From contig JAVBNF010000042.1 of NCBI GenBank assembly GCA_031551725.1, positions 1-38,023 on the forward strand: a DNA stretch of 38,023 bases, in the 5' to 3' direction. The position numbers and the translations under genes are program-made. Each line of letters opens with the position of its first letter. The first letter of the stretch is position 1. Under the pieces are notes generated by a model that was not told where the DNA came from, ran no database searches, and saw only the letters and a list, made by a program, of their open reading frames with translations. The stretch comes from JAVBNF01 sp031551725. GTDB taxonomy: Bacteria; Bacteroidota; Bacteroidia; Bacteroidales; P3. Positions 5,661 to 13,452 of this stretch are shown here, piece after piece.

Positions 5661-7826
5661 ATGAAACTGATTATTATATCAAACCGGCTGCCCATCAAAA
5701 TCATTCAGGAAAACGATGAATACAAAGTCGTCCCGAGTTCCGGCGGACTTACTACCGGCTTGGATTCTTTGCAAACCCATTATGAGAAACACTGGATTGG
5801 CTGGCCGGGCATGCATCTGAAAGAAGGCGAGGAAAAAGAAAAAATAAATAAGCAGATGGAAGAACAGCACTTTCATCCGGTTTATCTAACTCCCGAGCAA
5901 ATTGTGAATTACTACGAAGGCTACAGCAACAGTGTTTTGTGGCCGCTTTCTCATTATTTCACAAGTTATGTACGGTATAAAAGCAAGTATTGGGACGCTT
6001 ATAAGGAAGTGAATACGCTGTTTTGCGAAAAAGCGCTCGAGATCCTCGAACCCGGCGATATTGTTTGGATTCAGGATTATCATTTGATGCTGCTTCCGCA
6101 GATGATTCGCAATCATATTCCGGATATGAACATAGGTTATTTTCATCATATTCCGTTTCCTTCATACGAATTATTCCGCATGCTTCCCGAACGTGCAGAG
6201 ATATTGAAAGGCTTACTGGGCGCGGATTTGGTGGGCTTTCATACCCATCATTATATGCGGCATTTCATCAGCGCCGTGTACCGGGTGTTGAAATTAGATT
6301 GCGTGTTGGATGAAATTTATCTAAATGGTCGCGTAGTTTCTGTGAATGCATTTCCGATGGGCATCAATTATGATTTGTATCACGATGCCATTTTAAATCC
6401 CAAAATCAATAAAAATGCAAAAAAGTTGAAGAAGGATTTCGGTAATCATAAACTGATTTTGTGTGTCGATCGATTGGATTACAGTAAAGGAATTCTGTTG
6501 CATTTAAAGAGTGTCCGGAATTTTTTGGATAAGCATCCGGAATATCAAGGAAAGGTTTCTTTGGTGATGGTTGTGGCTCCTTCGCGTGATCAGGTAATGA
6601 TGTATTTCGACCTGAAAAACAGGATTGACAAAGTTGTCGGATCTATCAACGGCAAATATTCCACAGCCGAATGGCGGCCGGTGCATTATTTTTACCGTAA
6701 TTTTAATTTTGAAGAATTGATAGCGCTTTATCATATTTCCGATATTGCTTTGGTGACGCCTTTGCGCGACGGCATGAATTTGGTTGCGAAAGAATATGTG
6801 GCTGCCAAACGCCGCAAACCGGGCGTTTTGATTTTAAGTGAAATGGCCGGTGCGGCGAGCGAATTATCAGAGACTTTGATTGTAAATCCTACAGATATAA
6901 AAGAGATTGAAGATGCTCTTTTGAAAGCCTTGGAAATGCCGGAAGAACAACAGATGAAACTGCTTGCTTCTATGCAGCTAACAGTTTCTTCGCAAACGGT
7001 AAATCAATGGGCGGAAGATTTTGTGCAGGAACTGAACGGAGTAAAGCACAAAAATGACTGGCTGAAGCAGAAAATAGCAACAGGGAAAAATTATGATAGG
7101 ATAAAACAAGCGTATGATCATGCCGAAAAAAGATTGATAGTTTTAGATTACGATGGTACGTTGGTACCATTTTCAGAAAATCCAAGACTTGCGGCGCCAT
7201 CTCCGGAATTATTGATTTTATTGGCTCGTTTAAGTACTCATTCTAAAAACCACCTGATTGTGAGCAGCGGCCGTGACCGGCATACATTGGAGCAATGGCT
7301 CGGACATTTGTCTGTCGGCTTGTCGGCCGAACATGGCGCCTTTTACAAGGAAAACGGTGAATGGATTTCCAGGATGAAAAAAATCAAATGGGATGATGAA
7401 ATTTTAAATATTATTGAACAAACAGTGCATCGCACGCCACATTCGCAAATAGAAATTAAAGATACGGCTGTAGTATGGCATTACCGCAAGGTGGATCCGT
7501 GGCTGGCAGAATTGCGGGTGACGCAGTTGATAAACGCTTTAATGATTCCTTGTACACGCTTGAATCTGCAAGTAATGAAAGGGAATAAAATTATCGAGGT
7601 TAAAGATAAATCCATTCATAAAGGCGTTGAGGTTAAACGTTTGATAGAACAAAAGCATTATGATTTTGTAATGGCTATCGGTGATGATACTACAGACGAA
7701 GATATGTTTCATGTGCTTCCGCAAGATGCCTTTACTATCAAGGTCGGCAAGGATTCAACTGCTGCGAGATTTAATCTGCCAACACAACAGTTGGCGGTTG
7801 ATTTTCTTGATTCGTTAACCAATTAG
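5661..7826 (+). CDS. otsAB: bifunctional trehalose-6-phosphate synthase / trehalose-6-phosphate phosphatase
   Basis: A 721-aa fusion that makes trehalose in two steps: UDP-glucose plus glucose-6-phosphate give trehalose-6-phosphate, which is then dephosphorylated. Residues 1-460 are a GT20 synthase (IIISNRLPIKI, SSGGLTTGL, HWIGWPG, HHIPFPSYELFRMLPER, LLGADLVGFHT, CVDRLDYSKGI, VTPLRDGMNLVAKEY). Residues 490-715 are a HAD-type OtsB phosphatase with DYDGT at 496-500, SSGRDR, AEHGAFY and GDDTTDEDMF. All key motifs are intact in both halves. The start at 5661 gives the canonical N-terminus. It is divergently transcribed from the GH15 gene; together they could run a trehalose synthesis/breakdown cycle in osmotic or stress protection (inference). 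Confidence 0.95.
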   Translation: MKLIIISNRLPIKIIQENDEYKVVPSSGGLTTGLDSLQTHYEKHWIGWPGMHLKEGEEKEKINKQMEEQHFHPVYLTPEQIVNYYEGYSNSVLWPLSHYFTSYVRYKSKYWDAYKEVNTLFCEKALEILEPGDIVWIQDYHLMLLPQMIRNHIPDMNIGYFHHIPFPSYELFRMLPERAEILKGLLGADLVGFHTHHYMRHFISAVYRVLKLDCVLDEIYLNGRVVSVNAFPMGINYDLYHDAILNPKINKNAKKLKKDFGNHKLILCVDRLDYSKGILLHLKSVRNFLDKHPEYQGKVSLVMVVAPSRDQVMMYFDLKNRIDKVVGSINGKYSTAEWRPVHYFYRNFNFEELIALYHISDIALVTPLRDGMNLVAKEYVAAKRRKPGVLILSEMAGAASELSETLIVNPTDIKEIEDALLKALEMPEEQQMKLLASMQLTVSSQTVNQWAEDFVQELNGVKHKNDWLKQKIATGKNYDRIKQAYDHAEKRLIVLDYDGTLVPFSENPRLAAPSPELLILLARLSTHSKNHLIVSSGRDRHTLEQWLGHLSVGLSAEHGAFYKENGEWISRMKKIKWDDEILNIIEQTVHRTPHSQIEIKDTAVVWHYRKVDPWLAELRVTQLINALMIPCTRLNLQVMKGNKIIEVKDKSIHKGVEVKRLIEQKHYDFVMAIGDDTTDEDMFHVLPQDAFTIKVGKDSTAARFNLPTQQLAVDFLDSLTN

Positions 7827-7852
7827 AAACGATTTCATGGGAAAATAAAATA

Positions 7853-8062
7853 TTACGAAGCAGGCGATAACTCTTTTAATAATTGTTCGATTTCCAACTC
7901 TGTCTCCTGCAATTTATCCGAACAAATTTTTATTAAAGCGGAAGCATCTTGTATTTTTTCCGATAATTCGTCAATCTGAATATCGCCGTTCTCTAAAAGA
8001 AGAACAATGCTTTGCAGCTCTCTAAATGCTTCTTGATACGATTTTTTTTCTTTTTTATTCAT
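7853..8062 (-). CDS. xseB: exodeoxyribonuclease VII small subunit
   Basis: A 69-aa protein matching XseB: KKSYQEAFRELQSIV, LENGDIQIDELSEKIQDAS and a helical C-terminus (CSDKLQETELEIEQLLKEL). XseB helices coat the long XseA helix in the ExoVII complex, which degrades single-stranded DNA. It starts 13 bases after the xseA stop, so the two are one operon. It converges with the trehalose gene, with only 26 bases between and no clear terminator hairpin. Confidence 0.93.
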   Translation of the reverse strand: MNKKEKKSYQEAFRELQSIVLLLENGDIQIDELSEKIQDASALIKICSDKLQETELEIEQLLKELSPAS

Positions 8063-8074
8063 GGGATTTTAGTT

Positions 8075-9391
8075 TTATAGTTTCTGATTGTCATGGCCAG
8101 CGTCAGCGTGGCCATCTGGTTTCAGGTTTATAGTTTTAGTTTCTTCCACTCTACTTACAATACGTCCATCAGTCATTCTCGTTTCCAAAACATCTCCGTT
8201 TTCAAGCTCCTTAACGGATTTCACAATTTTGTTGTTTTTTAATGTGATGCTATAGCCTTTTTTTAGTAAATTTTCTGGATTTAAAAGTTTTGTTTTTTCC
8301 GATATCAAATCAATTTGATACTTGTTCTTATTGATTAAATTTGTTGAAATCCGGGAAATATTTTCTTTGATGTTATTGATTTCAAATTGTTTTTGATGTG
8401 TATGTTGCAAGGACGTCAGCTGAATGCTGCGAGCAAAACTGGTAAGCGTCTGCTTTTCCAAAATGATTTTCCGGCTTGCAAAATCGCTGATGACAGCTTG
8501 GAAATATTGCAGTTGTTGCACATAATAGTCGAAACGTTGAGTAATATAATTGGCCGTATCGGTAGGAGTGATGGCAGCATGATTAGCCACCATTTCTGTT
8601 ACCGTTAAATTGGTTGAATGTCCAATACCTGTGATAATCGGCAGTGGAAATTCTGCTACAGCACGAGCAAGTGTGTAATGGTCGTAACAACTGAGCCCAA
8701 TATCTCCGCCTCCTCCGCGTACAATAACTACGATGTCGAAATAATCGGCGTACAGGCGTATCATGTTCAATTGGGCCGTAATCGAATCAATTGCGCCTTC
8801 ACCTTGCAACAGGGCAGGGAAGAGGATTGTGGAAATATGATAATTGTCGATGTATGTTTGTAAAACACTCATGAAATCCACATAACCTTTACTGGTTGAA
8901 ACAGAAATAACGGCAATCCGTTTTGGTAGCAAAGGAATATCTAACAAACGGTTTTTATCAAATAAATTTTCTTCAATCAACTGATCAATTACCCGCTGCT
9001 TTTCTTTCATCATTTCGCCCAGGCTATACTCGGGCACAATGTCTTTAATGTGTAGCGAAAGCCCGTAATTCGGATGATAGGTCAGATTGGCTAAAAACAA
9101 AATATTGAGTCCGTCTGTAAGTTCCGATTTGGTGACTTCGAGAAAATATTCCGAAATTCGCTTGAAATCTGCCGACCAGATGTTGGCGCGCATTTGTGCT
9201 TCCACAACGCGCCCGTTTTTCTGAACCAAATCCGGATAGCAATGCCCGCTATGCGGATAATAGTTCAATTTCGAAATCTCCGCTTTCACGTAGAAATCGT
9301 TTTTGTAATTCGCCGCAATCACTGTTTTGATGCTGCGAGTAACATCCGACAATGAATATATTTTTCGTCCGTTATATGCTTCTTCTTCCAT
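8075..9391 (-). CDS. xseA: exodeoxyribonuclease VII large subunit
   Basis: A 438-aa XseA, the catalytic subunit of ExoVII. An N-terminal OB-fold (to about residue 110: GRKIYSLSDVTRSIK, HCYPDLV) precedes the nuclease domain with KRIAVISVSTSKGYVDF, VVIVRGGGGDIGLSCYD and PIITGIGHSTNLTVTEMVA. A long helical region follows, with NPENLLKKGYSITLKNNK near the end. Length is normal. The last ~12 residues (PDGHADAGHDNQKL) are encoded by an interspersed palindromic repeat at 8090-8117, so the native C-terminus has been altered. The start lies 2 bases after the yoeB stop, so xseA is downstream of a toxin-antitoxin promoter. Confidence 0.93.
   Translation of the reverse strand: MEEEAYNGRKIYSLSDVTRSIKTVIAANYKNDFYVKAEISKLNYYPHSGHCYPDLVQKNGRVVEAQMRANIWSADFKRISEYFLEVTKSELTDGLNILFLANLTYHPNYGLSLHIKDIVPEYSLGEMMKEKQRVIDQLIEENLFDKNRLLDIPLLPKRIAVISVSTSKGYVDFMSVLQTYIDNYHISTILFPALLQGEGAIDSITAQLNMIRLYADYFDIVVIVRGGGGDIGLSCYDHYTLARAVAEFPLPIITGIGHSTNLTVTEMVANHAAITPTDTANYITQRFDYYVQQLQYFQAVISDFASRKIILEKQTLTSFARSIQLTSLQHTHQKQFEINNIKENISRISTNLINKNKYQIDLISEKTKLLNPENLLKKGYSITLKNNKIVKSVKELENGDVLETRMTDGRIVSRVEETKTINLKPDGHADAGHDNQKL
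8090..8117. repeat. interspersed palindromic repeat (GTCATGGC family), copy B, inside xseA
   Basis: GTCATGGCCAGCG-TCA-GCGTGGCCAT is related to 5584-5618 (shared GTCATGGC.AGCG and GCGTGGCCA arms). It overlaps the 3' end of xseA and is read in frame as part of the C-terminal tail. Confidence 0.6.
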
Positions 9392-9393
9392 GA

Positions 9394-9672
9394 TTATTTA
9401 TCTCCATAATGCCCAAGCACGGAAATTACCAAAACGATTACTTGATCGTCGAGAATCTCGTAAATCAAGCGATGTTTCTGAGTGATACGTCGAGAATACA
9501 GTCCTGTATAATCCCCGATTAATTGTTCTGGTTTTCCTGTACCTGTTCGAGGATGAGTTTTTAGCTCTTCTTTCAAATCTTCAATCTTTTTTGCAAGAAT
9601 TTTATCGCCTGATTTTTTTATCTTCTCCAAATCAGACATTGCTTTCGAGGTATAATCAATATAATACATCAT
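9394..9672 (-). CDS. yoeB: Txe/YoeB-family toxin (ribosome-dependent mRNA endonuclease)
   Basis: A 92-aa RelE-superfamily toxin of the YoeB type. It keeps GKPEQLIGDYTGLYSRRITQKHRLIYEI and the C-terminal GHYGDK. By family comparison the catalytic residues correspond to Glu49, Arg68 and His88, all present. YoeB cleaves mRNA at the ribosomal A site when freed from YefM. The ATG overlaps the antitoxin stop (ATGA), so translation is coupled. The product starts MM; either Met could be used. No mutation of the active site is visible, so the toxin is probably functional. Confidence 0.93.
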   Translation of the reverse strand: MMYYIDYTSKAMSDLEKIKKSGDKILAKKIEDLKEELKTHPRTGTGKPEQLIGDYTGLYSRRITQKHRLIYEILDDQVIVLVISVLGHYGDK

Positions 9673-9923
9673 AGTCCGATCAATTCTTTAAATTCTTCAT
9701 CTGTCAGACGTTTAACTTCACCTCTTTTCGCTTGTTCGATCGCGTCCTTAAGATGAGTAATGTCATCTGGTGTGAAGAAGGCATCTTTATCAATAGCCGG
9801 TACCAAAAAATACGATTGCTTATTCCAACGGCGAATCACCACTTGCTTGCCTTGATCGGCCAACTCAAAATATTTTTTCTGATTCGCACGAAATTCTCTT
9901 GCACTTACTTGAATATATTTCAT
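9669..9923 (-). CDS. yefM: Phd/YefM-family antitoxin
   Basis: An 84-aa antitoxin: the N-terminal DNA-binding fold MKYIQVSAREFRANQKKYFELAD and GKQVVIRRWNKQSYFLVP is typical of Phd/YefM. The acidic C-terminal tail (KRGEVKRLTDEEFKELIGL) would wrap the toxin. The start at 9923 is chosen over an in-frame ATG at 10022, because the -7 box (9969-9976) and operator lie between them. An SD-like AGGAGA precedes this start, uncommon in the window. It is the first gene of a run with yoeB, xseA and xseB. Confidence 0.92.
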   Translation of the reverse strand: MKYIQVSAREFRANQKKYFELADQGKQVVIRRWNKQSYFLVPAIDKDAFFTPDDITHLKDAIEQAKRGEVKRLTDEEFKELIGL

Positions 9924-9947
9924 AATCGTATCTCCTATATGTTTAAA

Positions 9948-9976
9948 TTGTGTACCAAAATGTGTACACAAAAATA
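9948..9976 (-). promoter_or_regulatory. yefM-yoeB promoter and operator
   Basis: TATTTTTG (-7) lies at 9976-9969 on the minus strand. Directly downstream is the perfect palindrome TGTGTACACA (9961-9970), then a second half-matching site TTGTGTACCA (9948-9957), centres about 13 bp apart. E. coli YefM-YoeB binds a pair of sites with TGTACA cores, and the first palindrome contains exactly that core. This supports autorepression by the YefM-YoeB complex; binding itself is inferred. Confidence 0.65.
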
Positions 9977-10100
9977 CAATTTTATTCAAGAATTTCCAAA
10001 TATTCGAGAATGTAATTTTCATAGCTATTATTTTTCTGCAAAACTATAAAAGATTTTTGGATAATAAATGTTAAAAAATGTTAAATTTTCAGCAAAAACA

Positions 10101-10146
10101 AAAACGGACGACATGCCCTATTTTCAAGGCTTGTCGTCCGTTTTTT
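10101..10146. terminator. bidirectional terminator downstream of the 138-aa membrane protein
   Basis: A 10101-10117/10128-10144 stem (AAAACGGACGACA... pairing with TGTCGTCCGTTTT) is flanked by A-rich sequence on one side and T6 on the other, so it could work on both strands. It separates this gene from the toxin-antitoxin operon. Confidence 0.85.
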
Positions 10147-10165
10147 CTTAACGAATTCTTAATTC

Positions 10166-10582
10166 TTAGTTGAGAGGCTTGTCGGAAACTATCTCATCTA
10201 CAACATATTTGCTGTATCCGCGCCAAGGTAAAGGGTGCAAATATTCTTTGTAATGCAGCTGTACTTCATCGCCACTTAAGAGCATGAGCCTTTCTGCCAG
10301 CTTCCGGTCGGCAATCGAAAACTCAAATTCATACGATTGAATGGCGTTTCCCGATGTAGTTTTGCTCCGGCCTCTGAAACCGCTTTGGATAATTTTTCCT
10401 TCGTAAGTTTTAAAAACAAAGCCTTTTTTTACAACGTAATTCAACTCTCCTGCCTTTATTCCTTCACCGAAAACAAAGAAATAGCGCATCCAAATCAAAC
10501 AAACAAATCCGATAATTAAAATCGCTCCTAAAATGTATTTAAACTTGCGATATTTATGAGTTTTAACGGTTGAAGTTTCCAT
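10166..10582 (-). CDS. small conserved membrane-anchored protein, function unknown
   Basis: A 138-aa protein with a basic N-terminus (KTHKYRKFKY), one transmembrane helix at about residues 15-33 (ILGAILIIGFVCLIWM) and a C-terminal domain of about 95 residues. Recognisable features are EGIKAGELNYVVKKGFVFKTYEG and LPWRGYSKYVVDEI. It looks like a small family common in Bacteroidetes, whose members are, as I recall, sometimes mislabelled as 6-phosphogluconate dehydrogenase; nothing here supports that enzyme. It follows the Mpv17-like gene by 22 bases and is probably in its operon. Function is not known. Confidence 0.75.
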   Translation of the reverse strand: METSTVKTHKYRKFKYILGAILIIGFVCLIWMRYFFVFGEGIKAGELNYVVKKGFVFKTYEGKIIQSGFRGRSKTTSGNAIQSYEFEFSIADRKLAERLMLLSGDEVQLHYKEYLHPLPWRGYSKYVVDEIVSDKPLN

Positions 10583-10604
10583 AACTGAAATTATTTAGAG
10601 ATGT

Positions 10605-11288
10605 TTATTTTTTTGCTGCAATCGACAAAATCACGCCTAAAGCCACGCCCAGCAAGGCTGCAAACAATACGCGGAATTCACCCGGAAGCATGAACGTAAT
10701 GGTATGTGCCGGAAACCAAAAGAATGGAATCGTTTTTTTGAAAACAAAATTCCATTGCACATCCCAATTAATATTTTTAAACGATTGCGCCATATCCAAA
10801 CGATTTCTGAAAAAGCCGGACAACGTACCACCGTTTTTGAGAATGTGCATATCTGTGATTTTATGAAATGTCATGAATACAGGCGCAAAAATAACGTTCA
10901 TTGTCACGCTTATTATAAATGCGATAAACAATTTTGCTGCAAAACCAGTTGTCATCGGATCAATGTTCATGCCCATATACGCAAGAAATGCCGGCGCTCC
11001 ATTGGAAAAAATGGTGATCGCCATGCTGATGCCCATTCCTAAAAAGCCCCAAACAAATGCGCGAGGCAACAAGCCAAATCCTTTTTCATTATACACTCCT
11101 TTCGAAATGCGCAATCCGATAGATTCTCCCAAAGTTGCCAAAACTGCAAATTTCAAAAACGCCATCAACATCGGATGACCTTCTTTCGAGCTGTTTACAA
11201 GAAACCATTCTTTACAGGGCTCGAAAATAAAAAACGGTGCGAAGACGATAATTGCACCAAGTATAAATAATAAATCGTTTTTTTTCAT
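10605..11288 (-). CDS. Mpv17/PMP22-like membrane protein
   Basis: A 227-aa protein with about five hydrophobic segments (residues 5-23, 42-60, 78-98, 111-135 and 190-225). The C-terminal block FFWFPAHTITFMLPGEFRVLFAALLG resembles the Mpv17/PMP22 signature (W-P-x-x-x-x-x-F ... P-x-x-x-R). Bacterial members are membrane proteins of unknown role. It is the first of two genes in a probable operon with the 138-aa protein. Upstream is an AT-rich inverted repeat that also marks the end of the acyl-CoA synthetase gene. Confidence 0.65.
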   Translation of the reverse strand: MKKNDLLFILGAIIVFAPFFIFEPCKEWFLVNSSKEGHPMLMAFLKFAVLATLGESIGLRISKGVYNEKGFGLLPRAFVWGFLGMGISMAITIFSNGAPAFLAYMGMNIDPMTTGFAAKLFIAFIISVTMNVIFAPVFMTFHKITDMHILKNGGTLSGFFRNRLDMAQSFKNINWDVQWNFVFKKTIPFFWFPAHTITFMLPGEFRVLFAALLGVALGVILSIAAKK

Positions 11289-11306
11289 AAAATGTTGTTA
11301 ATTTTT

Positions 11307-11367
11307 AATTGTTAATTATTAATGGACTTACACAATTTTAGGCGAAGCGCATTAATAATTAACAATT
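11307..11367. repeat. 18-bp AT-rich inverted repeat between operons
   Basis: AATTGTTAATTATTAATG at 11307-11324 is perfectly inverted at 11350-11367, with a 25-base loop. It could terminate the butyrate kinase/acyl-CoA synthetase transcript or be a small mobile or regulatory palindrome. It lacks a T tract directly after the stem. Confidence 0.6.
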
Positions 11368-11379
11368 AATAATTTATAA

Positions 11380-13437
11380 TTACTTCTCAATGCGGATTCT
11401 CGCGTCCACCGCCGTAATTTTGTCGCCTTTCGCCAACAACGGATTCAAGTCCATCTCACGGATTTCAGGCGCAACCGCCATCAAACGAGATAAACCTTCA
11501 ACGATTTCTGCAAATTTCTCAATGTTCACGCCTTCTTGTCCGCGAACACCTTCGAGCATTTTGAAACTTTTCAGTTTGTGAATCATTTCCAAACCATCGG
11601 CTTTACTCAAAGGCACGATGCCCGATTGAACGTCTTTCAATACTTCAATAAAAATACCGCCCAATCCGCACATTACAAGGTGTCCGAACTTGTCTTCGTA
11701 GTTTACGCCGGCAAATAATTCCATACCCGAAAGCATCGGTTGAATCAAAATAGCTGTGGTATCTTTAATGACAATCATGCGTTCGAATTCGCGCTTCACC
11801 GTTTCCGGATCTTTCACGTTCAAAACAACGCCGCCAACATCCGATTTATGAACAGGTCCAACCACTTTCATAACCACAGGATAACCCAAGCGTTCTGCTT
11901 CTTTTACAGCATCAGCAGCACTTGTAACCACAGCTTCACCGGCACGAGGAATACCTGCACCGTCGAGCATGGCTTGTACATCGTCCGGACTCAAATATCC
12001 GTTTTGATTTTTATCAATAATCGCACGGATTTTTGCTTTGTCAACTTTCGACAAATCGTCTGTTGAGGTTGACGGTTTCGGCGTTTGATACACACGTCCG
12101 AGTAGGCTTCCGAGCACACTTTCTTCCGGGAAATTTACATGCCCTTTCGATAAAAATTCGGCTACTTCCGGGCCTGCCACCATGGTGGAAGGAAGAATCG
12201 GATACAAAGGCTTTTTGCAAGTCTTCATTTTTTCATCCAATACTTTATAAACATCCCACAACGGGAACAATCCCGGTGTGCCGAAAATAACGGCCATTGC
12301 GTCGATATTATCGAAATAATTGTCGCAATAATCAATAATGGTACCTAATTGTTCGGCTGTACCGGTTGCTAAAAAGTCAATCGGATTAGCAACCGAAGAA
12401 CCGGCGAAAAGTTTTGTCAAAAGCTCATCTGCTTTGGGTCCTTCGATATGCGGAATTTCAAGTCCTGCTTTCGAAAGCGCATCGGTCAACATAACCGCCG
12501 GACCACCGGCATGCGTGATGATTCCGATATTTTTGCCTTTCAATTCCGGATGCATGAAAATAGCGGCAACCGTAGCTAATTCCTGACGCCCGTAGCAGCG
12601 AACAATACCGGCTTTTTTGAAAAGCGCATCCACAGCCGAATCCGAACTTGCCAATGCGCCCGTATGCGACGATGCAGCGCGGCTTCCGGCTTCCGAAGCG
12701 CCCGATTTTACAGCAGCGATACGGCAGCCTTTTGAAATCAACGATTTCGCGTGTTTCAAAAGTTTATCCGGTTTTGAAACGTTCTCAATGTATAATAATT
12801 TTACTTTCGAACTTGTTGCCGGATCAAAACTGTTATCCAAATGTTCCAGAATTTCTTCAACACCCAATTGAGCGGAATTTCCAACCGAAAATACATTTGC
12901 AAAACGCAAGCCTGTAGGAATGGCCGCTTCAAGGATAAACACAATAGTGGCTCCCGAACCGGAAATTAAATCGCAGCCTTGAGGCTCCAATGTTGGAATA
13001 GGAAGTGTGAAAATACTGTGGTGTTCAGGCGTGAGAATCCCTACGCAGTTGGGGCCGATCAATGAAGCGCCTGCTTCGTTGCAAAGTTTCACAATGCGGT
13101 CTTCTAAAACCTTACCCTCATGGCTTTCTTCGCTAAATCCGGCGGAAAGGATGATAAATCCGCGGGTACCTTTTTCTTTCGTTAAAATCTCAACGGTATC
13201 CGGACAATATTTTGCTGCAATTGCCAATACTGCAAGGTCAACTTGAGGAAGATCTTTCACATCTTTGTGGCATTTTACGCCTTGAATCTCGTCTTCTTTC
13301 GGATTCACAACGTAGACATTGCCTGCAAAATTTCCGTCTAAAATATTTTTTAAAATCTTTCCACCGGGTTTAGAGACATCATTCGATGCGCCTACAACCA
13401 CGATGCTTTTCGGAGCTAATAATTCTTTTGTTAACAT
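11380..13437 (-). CDS. acyl-CoA synthetase / acetate-CoA ligase (ADP-forming), fused alpha-beta
   Basis: A 685-aa NDP-forming acyl-CoA synthetase, which converts acyl-CoA plus ADP and phosphate to acid, CoA and ATP in fermenting organisms. Residues 1-450 hold the CoA-binding and succinyl-CoA synthetase-like domains (SIVVVGASNDVSKPGGKI, LIGPNCVGI, FSVGNSAQLG). The phosphohistidine motif SSHTGALAS has His258. Residues 470-685 are the ATP-grasp domain (GYPVVMKVVGPVHKSDVGGV, IREMDLNPLLA). Alpha and beta are fused, as in many bacterial versions. It follows butyrate kinase by 15 bases, so both form one operon. The acyl group is not deducible; the partner suggests butyrate or branched-chain acids. 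Confidence 0.93.
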   Translation of the reverse strand: MLTKELLAPKSIVVVGASNDVSKPGGKILKNILDGNFAGNVYVVNPKEDEIQGVKCHKDVKDLPQVDLAVLAIAAKYCPDTVEILTKEKGTRGFIILSAGFSEESHEGKVLEDRIVKLCNEAGASLIGPNCVGILTPEHHSIFTLPIPTLEPQGCDLISGSGATIVFILEAAIPTGLRFANVFSVGNSAQLGVEEILEHLDNSFDPATSSKVKLLYIENVSKPDKLLKHAKSLISKGCRIAAVKSGASEAGSRAASSHTGALASSDSAVDALFKKAGIVRCYGRQELATVAAIFMHPELKGKNIGIITHAGGPAVMLTDALSKAGLEIPHIEGPKADELLTKLFAGSSVANPIDFLATGTAEQLGTIIDYCDNYFDNIDAMAVIFGTPGLFPLWDVYKVLDEKMKTCKKPLYPILPSTMVAGPEVAEFLSKGHVNFPEESVLGSLLGRVYQTPKPSTSTDDLSKVDKAKIRAIIDKNQNGYLSPDDVQAMLDGAGIPRAGEAVVTSAADAVKEAERLGYPVVMKVVGPVHKSDVGGVVLNVKDPETVKREFERMIVIKDTTAILIQPMLSGMELFAGVNYEDKFGHLVMCGLGGIFIEVLKDVQSGIVPLSKADGLEMIHKLKSFKMLEGVRGQEGVNIEKFAEIVEGLSRLMAVAPEIREMDLNPLLAKGDKITAVDARIRIEK

Positions 13438-13452
13438 GTATATAATTTTAAA

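Noticed and set aside
9923..10022. Longer antitoxin starting at 10022
   Set aside because: The extra 33 residues would be encoded by the promoter and operator; the normal YefM N-terminus begins at 9923.
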